Positions 57,132-64,000 of a DNA stretch of 64,000 nucleotides are shown here, piece after piece. Under the pieces are notes generated by a model. It was not told the origin of the DNA, did no database searches, and worked only from the letters and a program-made list of their open reading frames with translations. This DNA is from Sarcocystis neurona (taxonomy: Eukaryota > Apicomplexa > Conoidasida > Eucoccidiorida > Sarcocystidae), in the NCBI GenBank assembly GCA_000727475.1, contig KL647292.1, positions 137,413 to 201,412 on the forward strand, given 5' to 3'. A program made the translations under genes and the position numbers. Numbering within the stretch: position 1 is the first letter of the stretch; each line of letters starts with the position of its first letter.

Positions 57132-57548
57132 GTGGACGTGGGGGACACATCGTGCAGGGGAGGTCTTGTGGATGCAAGAAAAGATGTGCGTGAAGCAGCT
57201 ACGCGTTCTCAACGGTTACACGCGTTTAGTTGTTTAGAATTACCGAACAGACACAATTGCGTCACTGTAAGAAGATGTGTAGCTCTGCACGAGCCAGAGG
57301 AGGTGCGGAGGTGCAACCCGATTCAAGTGGCAACGGACGATTTGCACGCACGCGAACAAACTTGCAAACACGTGCACATGCTTGTACTACTAGTAGAACA
57401 CGCGTGTACACGCATAGATATGTACGTGTGTATGTACGCGTCGATCAGGAACTTGACAAGCACAGACAAATTTCGAAAAACACATGCCACATGTAGCGTG
57501 TCACCGACGAGCAGGTGCGAGGCCACAGTAAACACGCGTGCGTGCTAA
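57132..57548 (+). CDS. Open frame, unassigned
   Basis: A 138-codon plus frame ends in TAA, in DNA without triplet repeats. It reads CRGGLVDARKDVREAATRSQ and VRRCVALHEPEEVRRCNPIQ. An internal GTAAGA (near 57266) could be a donor after RHNCVT. An overlapping plus frame (57046-57237) is also open (EVLWMQEKMCVKQLRVLNGY) and could follow 56961 in phase. Unresolved. Confidence 0.2.
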   Translation: MDVGDTSCRGGLVDARKDVREAATRSQRLHAFSCLELPNRHNCVTVRRCVALHEPEEVRRCNPIQVATDDLHAREQTCKHVHMLVLLVEHACTRIDMYVCMYASIRNLTSTDKFRKTHATCSVSPTSRCEATVNTRAC

Positions 57549-57838
57549 GATGCCACCGGTGAAGTAAATTTGCGGACAGGCTGCTTTACGTGTCGAAGCA
57601 GCACATTTACATTCACGCATGTCCACGTGTGCACACTCATACATGAACTGTGTACATATATGTAAACGTGGGCACACAAGCATACACATTCAAACAAATG
57701 GATGCATACAGATGAATATGTGCGCAAGTGGGTATACGTCAACGCTGAAGATACATCAGGATACAGATCTCCTAAATCTGTTTTTATACGTCTCTGTAGA
57801 GTAGGCTTCTGGTGGTGAGACTAACGTACGATACTCAG

Positions 57839-57919
57839 ACGTTGAAGCAGTCACTCCTGCATGCCTTAGCCTACAGATCTCCTGCTAAGTGTGTTCTACG
57901 TGCCCTCGCCTTCAAACAG
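57839..57919 (+). CDS. Gene C exon: helix after RCK strand E
   Basis: The acceptor is CGATACTCAG and the donor a strong CAG|GTAAGA, giving exactly 27 codons, phase 0 to 0. It reads TLKQSLLHALAYRSPAKCVL then RALAFKQ. The spacing of LK, LL, Pro and the trailing hydrophobics follows the ELKxGxxAQSCLxPGxSTML helix of BK-type RCK domains. The splice sites are good; the family match is moderate. Confidence 0.42.
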
Positions 57920-58263
57920 GTAAGAAACTATACTCACGCTGAGCAGCTTTCTGTCTTTGCTTTGCATATCGAGGATTCATCTATTCAGTTTGTCTGTCTT
58001 GCCGCCTGATAGCTACCACACCGTGATACAAATATACAGATATATTTGTATATTTGTAAGTGAACGTGTGTTTACGCACAGGCGTACAGATGTGTGTACA
58101 CTATTATGCAAGTGCATGTAGACACAACACGTATTTGATAAAAGACATGAAGCCTACGATCAGTCTTGAAGGCTGTGACGACTGGTGTCGTCGTCTGACG
58201 AAGAGATTCTGTTATGTTAAGTAACAAGCATCTCCACTTCCGCTGTACGTTCTGCGTGTCGAA

Positions 58264-58660
58264 TTGCTTCGCATACGGCGCTTTCCTGCTATCTTATTTT
58301 CAACTAAAAAATATAGACATTTCTCTGTGGACACCACAGTATGTGCACAGTCCTGCCGCTCACCATTCTTTGGAGACAATCTTGTAGTCTCTTCCCACCA
58401 CGGGGACGTACGGAATACAGAGAGGCGGCTCATTCACTTCTTGATGCGCCTGTTGTTTGTGCGTCAGCCGCTGCGTCTACAGTTGTACTGCACACAATAT
58501 TTATGGTACACAAGCCCACGCATCAGACGAAAAACCTGCAGATTTTCTTTCCAGCTGTCGCTACCCCTAATATCGAGTGCTGGCGCTGCTGAACATTTTG
58601 TCTCAACCACTGCTGCAGCACGGCGTCTTCCAACAAAATGTTCCACGATGAGCCTTTGGA
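58264..58660. other. Ambiguous open region
   Basis: Two plus frames (58264-58725, 58341-58592) and a minus frame (58212-58433) all look protein-like. One acceptor (GGACACCACAG at 58340) would start an exon reading TYREAAHSLLDAP-type text. No choice possible. Confidence 0.2.
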
Positions 58661-58675
58661 CCAACAGCGAATGTT

Positions 58676-58762
58676 ATGGATTTCGAAGAGAACTTAACAT
58701 CTGTAGGGGCAGCAGAAGGCGCTAGAAACAGCAGCAGCAGGATCCGTAGAGGCCAGAAAATT
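58676..58762 (+). CDS. Candidate ATG-started exon
   Basis: ATG at 58676, 29 codons (MDFEENLTSVGAAEGARNSS), then a consensus GTAAGT donor at 58763, phase 0. It may be a first coding exon, or an internal one starting after ACCAACAG at 58665. The following DNA is a CAG tract. No family recognised. Confidence 0.25.
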
Positions 58763-59020
58763 GTAAGTTGCGGCACCGTGAGAAGGTGGGTGGCCACCAG
58801 CAGCAGCAGCGCAAGTCTTACGGAGAAAAGCAGCAACAGCAGCAGTTGCGGGAGTAGCAGCTGCAGGAGACCTATCAGACACACACCACGAACAGAAGAA
58901 GCGAGACAAATAACGGCAGGTCAGTAGAAGTCATGCGAATATCTGCGACACCAGCACAAGTTAAGTGGACTACTGCAACAGCCACAGCAGCAGACGCCGT
59001 GTCAACGGCAAGAGTAGCGA
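58725..59020 (+). repeat. CAG-phased tract
   Basis: Imperfect CAG/GCA triplets with short perfect runs near 58799-58810 and 58830-58845. Confidence 0.7.
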
Positions 59021-60600
59021 GCGTCGAAAAGAAGCTACAATGGCAGGACTTGCTTGACGAACAGAAACGTGTTTCGTACATAGGAAATTCAAACACAGGA
59101 GACGCATAAATAAGTGAATCAATCACTTTTTCAGTGTCGTCCTTCCTGTCGTAGTGCCCCCTATTTGTGTGCAGCGGGAAGCCGTGACCTCAGAATGATT
59201 CGAATGGTCGGCGGCATATGGATGTTGAGGTGTCTCCCGTACTAAGATATTTTTCTGTAGTGCGTTTGCACCTCTACGTAATAGGAGTTGGGAGTTGCAG
59301 TAGCTATTGAGTACGAAGTGAGCCACTATGTTTAGTGTCTGGAAAAGTCATCTGGCAACCAGGAAACAACAACAGCAATACAAAAACGATATTACTTTCT
59401 CAGTCTCTTTGTCTACTCCGGTGTTGCTGCTCGTGAACACGCAACGTGTTGTTACCACCAAAAATGTTACACGTGTGTGGCGGTCGAACTGATTTGCTGT
59501 GGAAATGTGCCCGACTCGCTGCTGTTCTCGTCGTGAAAATAAGTGACGGAGATACGAGGAATGTCTACTCGCTGCTATGATTCTCCCTGGGTAACACGAG
59601 ATAAAAGAAAACATAGCACGGAAGCGTAGGGGACGAATAGTCAACTCTGTCAGTGTGTGGGTATTGCGCTGTTCTACGTGCTGAAGATATGTGCGAATGT
59701 AGATATGTGTGTGTATATATATATATATGTACACGTATGTATATATGTATGTGTGTGGTATGTATGTATATGAGGAGGTATGTGTTTATGTGCATATGTG
59801 TATATATGTGTACTTAAAGCCCACGCGTGCAGACCCTCACAGGGACAAGAGGTGTCCAATTAAACACGTAAATGCGCACGCGTAGAGGCGCGGAGTCACA
59901 CCTTTGCAGGTGAATGCAAAGAACAACAAAACCTCATAGTAGAAGCCCACCGGCGCGACTCGCGCTGTACCGGCAGTAGGCCATGCACACGAGGTCTTTC
60001 CCTCTTTCTCAGAAAAACACGTTTGAGCGCCCGCGGGCCTGCACTCCAGAAGAATGAAAAGAAAGGACTTCCATTCGTCAAACTGTTCTATAGCGGGCGG
60101 TGTGCGTTAAAACGAATGCGAAGCCCAGACAACGCATTCATCCACACATGTGCGTGAACCAGAGTACCTTTACATGTACGTGTACGAGACGCCTGTGAAA
60201 CTGTATTCAAAATAAGATACATATATATGTATATACTGCAGTTGTATGTGTTTGTTTACAGTTTTACATATCTTCGCAACTAGAGTACCCCAATGCGCGG
60301 CGTTTGCCCCTTGTAGGCTTGTAAAAGAGGAAATCTCTCTTCGCTTCTCCACTTCAGTCACGCACCACCCTCGGAAGCAGAATACACAAATGCAGAAGTC
60401 ACACTCTCCTCGTACGTGCGAGCACGCACCTGATGTGCATGCACAATAGTCTATACCTGTACTGACACACACGTGATACGGCCAGCAACACTTGAAGTAC
60501 TGTTACAATGCACACATCTCCAAGTATGTATCTGCACATCCTTCGTTCCTGCTCGCGCAGAACTGGCCTTAATGCTGTGCAGAGTTCTGTTATGCCGCTG
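59021..60600. other. Spacer with TA run
   Basis: TA run at about 59714-59728 and ACGT-rich DNA. Short minus frames (59348-59734, 59896-60081, 60170-60472) are not convincing. No supported gene. Confidence 0.4.
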
Positions 60601-60669
60601 TTGACGCGGAAGTAGACATGCATTTTCGCTCTTGAGGACACCGTCTACGGTTTCCGAAGTTACTACGCC

Positions 60670-61300
60670 TGAGCTACCGCTCCTCCAAATGTTGTGTCTC
60701 GTTTTCACGGTGATGTTGTCCGTGTGAGTGACGTCTCTTGTGCAAATAAAGGTGGTGTTTCTATTGCCACTATGGAGCGTGTTTGGAGTGCTGTCCCCTT
60801 CTGCGCTTGTCCCAGCAGAATTTCGGCTCGCCCCAGAGTGCATGCCGTTTCTCTTCTGGTGCCAGTGCTGGAGCTGGCGAGGCGCTGCTCGTCTTACTGT
60901 TTCTGCTGAGTGCTGGTGTTGTCGACCGTAGACATCTTTTGCGGTTGGAGCTTCCGCAGGTGTGGTGGGTAGCCTGCTGTTGCCAGTGCTCGTTCACGCT
61001 CTAATTTGCTGTAGTTCAAGCCTCTCCCCAACACCAAACGACATCCAGTCCCAGGCATTCGTTTTGCCCATAGAAACCGTCCTGACCACGGCAGTGCTCC
61101 TGCCGACAATGTTGTGGTTCTTGTTGCAGCGGTTGCTGTCAGCAGGGACGCAGCTACACGCGCTTATGAGTATCAACGCAATGCTGCGAGCGTTGAGTGT
61201 AGCATGGAAGAATGTAAAAGAATGTGACAAAAGAAATAGTGACGCCGGGCTCCCAGCGCCCGTCGTACTGCTGATGCCTGTGCCGTCGACGCAGACGCTG
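60670..61300 (+). repeat. CTG-phased tract with protein-like frames
   Basis: Imperfect CTG/TTG/GCT triplets. A 126-codon plus frame (60962-61342) ends in TAA and reads SINAMLRALSVAWKNVKECD near its end, which is less repetitive than usual and might be coding. Confidence 0.5.
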
Positions 61301-61596
61301 CTGCGACCACACCTAAGGCTAGTAGGTGGAGCAAGAAACTAATGAACTTTTGGCGAATGATGACGCTGCGGAATGTTGAAAGACCACCTTCAGGTGTAGG
61401 TAGAGCAAAGAGGCTTCCGGATCCATGTCTGATGCTGAACGACGGTATGACAGGTGGCCACGTACCAACACGTGCGCGGAAGGTTTTAACCTGTGCTGGT
61501 GAAGTGAAAGCGAAGTGGCAGGAGACGCTGCGACACTGCAGCTACCGCGTCACTGATACTAATGCGTCAAAGCAGCAGGAGCTGCGGCTGCAGTGA
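61295..61596 (+). CDS. Candidate terminal exon, basic and mixed composition
   Basis: Acceptor TGCCGTCGACGCAG, entered in phase 1, open for 100 codons to TGA at 61594-61596. It reads KASRWSKKLMNFWRMMTLRN, LPDPCLMLNDGMTGGHV and GEVKAKWQETLRHCSYRVTD, a varied composition for a region flanked by triplet tracts. No domain recognised and no partner exon. Confidence 0.25.
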
Positions 61597-61865
61597 TGAC
61601 CGAAGATGCAGCAAGGGAAGGGAACGCAACAGCTACACAAGCAGCAACAAGCACAGCAGCAGCGAGTGCAGCAGCAGCAACGGGCACAGTAGCAGCACGA
61701 AGCACACCAACAGCGGCAGGCACAGTAGTGACAGTAGAAAACACATGAGAAGGGAGGGCGACAACACTAAGGTAGACCGCTACGGCAGCAGTACTGCGGG
61801 ACAGAGCGACAGTTCACGCAAAGACATAACTCGCTCTAGCAGCAGCAGCACGGTTAAATGCATGC
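61550..61865 (+). repeat. CAG-phased tract
   Basis: Imperfect CAG/GCA triplets, opposite polarity to the tract at 60.67-61.30 kb. Confidence 0.7.
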
Positions 61866-62992
61866 GTAGCCGTTCTAGGCGAGGGAGCCTTAACACGTGC
61901 AGCATTGGCGACCAGATGCGCACCCCGGCAGCACGCGGAGCAGTAAAGGGTGGAATTTCGCCTGCAGCAGGAGACAGGTGTTCCCACCAAAGCCTCTCAT
62001 CAAGAATAGCGTCGTGAGGCGCGGATAATACAATTAGAGCAGGACCTGCTACACCGCACTGCAGTTAACCATGGCACCAGCTGCTCAGAGCAGGGAAGAA
62101 ATACAAATGTATTAACAAAACAACTTTTCCAGCTTCCAGAGAACAAGGTATCGTATGCTGCTGCTGTTCTGGTTCGAGACGCGGAGAGCCGCTTCGCTTT
62201 CTACGCACACAGACACACACATAAGTAAGTGTACATTTAAAGGGAAGCGTTCGTGTGGACTTCTGCAGAAGTCTCCCTGTTCGCCGTTAAGCAAGGCAGA
62301 AGAGTTGTGTGGCTACATGCATAAAATTATATACATATATATATAAATACATCCCGTAGCGATACGTATAAATACACACCAGCATTTTTTACTCTGAGTC
62401 TCACAGTTTGCACTGAAGCTATGGTTTCGTACAACACGGAAGCAGAGAGGGAAAGACTTCTCAAGTGAAGGGGAATGCGCGTAACGACTTCATGCAGCTC
62501 GAAAGAATGCTTGCTCAAGCACTTGGTATGTGTGTTCCGTCTTGTCGAGTCTGCGCAGATGGTTCAACATACCATATACACAGCAGTATGTTTACATACT
62601 GCTGTATATATTTGTATTCGTTCCCGGCGTGTTATTCTGTAGATATGTGTGCAAGTGCGCGCCTGGCATTTTCGCGTTGCACAGAAGGGCCCACGCGATG
62701 CACTCAAACGGGCACAAATTCCTGTATCTCACTGCTGTACAACTCTGCGCATTCTCAGCTCACGACCCAATTGTGGCCGTGCACTGATGCGTAAACGGGG
62801 CGGGGGGGTGTTACTATCGCAGAAGAAATATACTGGTTTTTCTCGTCTGCATAGAAGATACACCGAAGAAGGCATCATGGCGTGATCTCCTCTTGATTTC
62901 CAGCTCTCCTTTCCTCGACTTGAGATGCAGTCTGTTTTAAAAAAGGACGGTCACTTTTTCTGGGATGCGGCTGCCGTCCCGCAGTAAAGCAG
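61866..62992. other. Spacer with one weak exon candidate
   Basis: A frame ending at a GTATGT donor (62526) reads GNARNDFMQLERMLAQAL, and an alternative frame there ends in TAA. A TA run lies at 62330-62345. Not called. Confidence 0.3.
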
Positions 62993-63230
62993 GACCATAA
63001 TATACGTGTTGGTCTGCACGTACTTCGATTTGACAGATTCCCGAAAGGCGGTGTCAGCTTTGAGGCATGCCGGCCTTTCGCGTTGCAGAACTCACGTAAG
63101 CGTAGTTGCCGGCGTTTACAGGAAGGACGGCGGCGTGTCAACAGCGCAGCAGCTCTGTAGATGTCCACGCATCACCAAACACGTCCAACCTCGCCTCTAT
63201 AGTTGCAAAATGACTTTCTACTCAATGTGA
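62993..63230 (+). CDS. Possible exon with half of an RRM (Mei2-like)
   Basis: After AAAGCAG the frame reads TIIYVLVCTYFDLTDSRKAV and SALRHAGLSRCRTHVSVVAG, ending in TGA at 63228-63230. The pattern of a strand ending in a Tyr-Phe-Asp-Leu turn, a helix with KAVxAL and a basic end resembles the second half of an RNA recognition motif of the Mei2 type. A GTAAGC at 63116 may end the exon. A second plus frame and a minus frame (62875-63168) are also open, so this is tentative. Confidence 0.27.
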
Positions 63231-64000
63231 CAGGTGCTGTGTATAGCACACAGTGTACTTCGTAATGATTTGGCTGATACTTTCTGAAGTGTATCTGTGC
63301 GTCTTCGTACGCTACCTTACGAGCTGCTCAGAGCCTCCACGAAGATAAGCGCTCTGCGCATCTTCAGCAAAGGACATTAGAAGACTTCTGCATTGTGGTT
63401 ATACGTTGCGCAGTAATTAGCGAACAGTGCGTCAGCAACAGTGTTGCACTAATATCGCAACGCCTGCACAAGAAGTTTTGTGTGAAGTCGTGAGGAAATT
63501 TCTAATTACCAGTATGTGTTGAATCTGCCCTCAGCACAGTCTCCTTGTTATACATACTAACAGCGCGAGGACAGGAAGGGGCGTGGTGAAACCTACGTGG
63601 TAGTCAGGGTTCGACACACACAGAAGTTGTACCTTGTGTAATCCGACAGAGTGTTTCTTGACATTTGCTTAGGACGTAAACTGTTAGCGACCACACGGCG
63701 CATCACTTCCATTTGTGTGAAAAGTGGGATCTGAAAGCTCACCAGTGCGGTTGCAATGAGTCAACGGCATGCGCACACACGCTGACGGAAAAGTATTTAG
63801 ACGTCGTATACGCGTACTCAATAATGTGAGGAAGCATACATAAAGATACATTCCTGTACTCTATACATAAAAGTACATCTCGAATATCAGAGCTTAAAGT
63901 ACGCCTGCGTGACGTGTTACACCGTCAGCCGTGCGGACACCTCCGAGGAAATCATTTCTGTGTTGTGTCGCGTGTGTGGCAGAATACACTGAAGAGTCCC
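63231..64000. other. Spacer, nothing recognised
   Basis: Unique sequence without long open frames, triplet tracts or clear microsatellites. Confidence 0.5.

Noticed and set aside
1..64000. Retrotransposon or DNA transposon coding regions
   Set aside because: No reverse transcriptase, integrase or transposase motif was seen in any long frame, and no terminal repeats were found.

Overview
The window looks like nuclear DNA of a coccidian apicomplexan, most likely an Eimeria species; the related genus Cyclospora is not excluded. The reasons are many dispersed CAG/CTG trinucleotide tracts on both strands that read as Gln, Ala, Ser, Leu or Cys, a roughly balanced base composition, genes split into small exons with GTAAG-type donors and pyrimidine-AG acceptors, and long TA, TG and CATA microsatellites in the spacers. 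No bacterial, organellar or viral layout is visible. The repeat density fits what is called an R (repeat-rich) segment in Eimeria chromosomes. Because CAG tracts keep all three frames open, long open frames alone are weak evidence here. I relied on splice sites, phase agreement between neighbouring exons, real ATG starts, and recognisable folds.

Three spliced genes on the plus strand stand out. Gene A (7139-10414) joins three exons in phase. It encodes about 557 residues, with a membrane-rich N-terminal half and a long Ser/Arg/Gly/Ala-rich tail. Gene B (20619-26209) joins three exons in phase to give about 253 residues with an N-terminal signal/anchor and a second hydrophobic segment behind a basic stretch, which suggests a secreted or membrane protein. 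Gene C (about 38.2-57.9 kb, probably with membrane exons from about 37.0 kb) has six small exons whose phases all agree. Together they spell an RCK Rossmann domain like that of calcium-activated (BK/Slo) potassium channels. I did not find the pore filter motif.

Weaker candidates are a Cys-containing minus-strand exon at 47.2-47.5 kb inside a gene C intron, a possible RRM (Mei2-like) exon at about 63.0 kb, a 168-codon ATG frame at 28.6-29.1 kb, an ORF with eight perfect QQQHK units at 41.6-42.0 kb, and several single exons with good donors. They are listed with low confidence.

Layout: 0.8-5.1 kb, degenerate CAG/GCA-phased block; 7.1-10.4 kb, gene A; 10.4-12.0 kb, CTG then CAG tracts; 12-20.6 kb, microsatellites, an 87-bp in-frame tandem duplication and a compositionally distinct stretch at 14.0-14.8 kb; 20.6-26.2 kb, gene B with a pyrimidine-rich first intron; 26.2-36.9 kb, degenerate minisatellite, TA-rich DNA, CTG and CAG tracts, a TCTA array and a 78-bp minisatellite; 37-58 kb, gene C with very long repeat-filled introns, including the 1.3-kb CTG tract at 52.7-54.0 kb; 58-64 kb, more CAG/CTG tracts and weak exon candidates. 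The three main genes share one strand and are not an operon. I see no functional link between them beyond probable membrane or secretory location.
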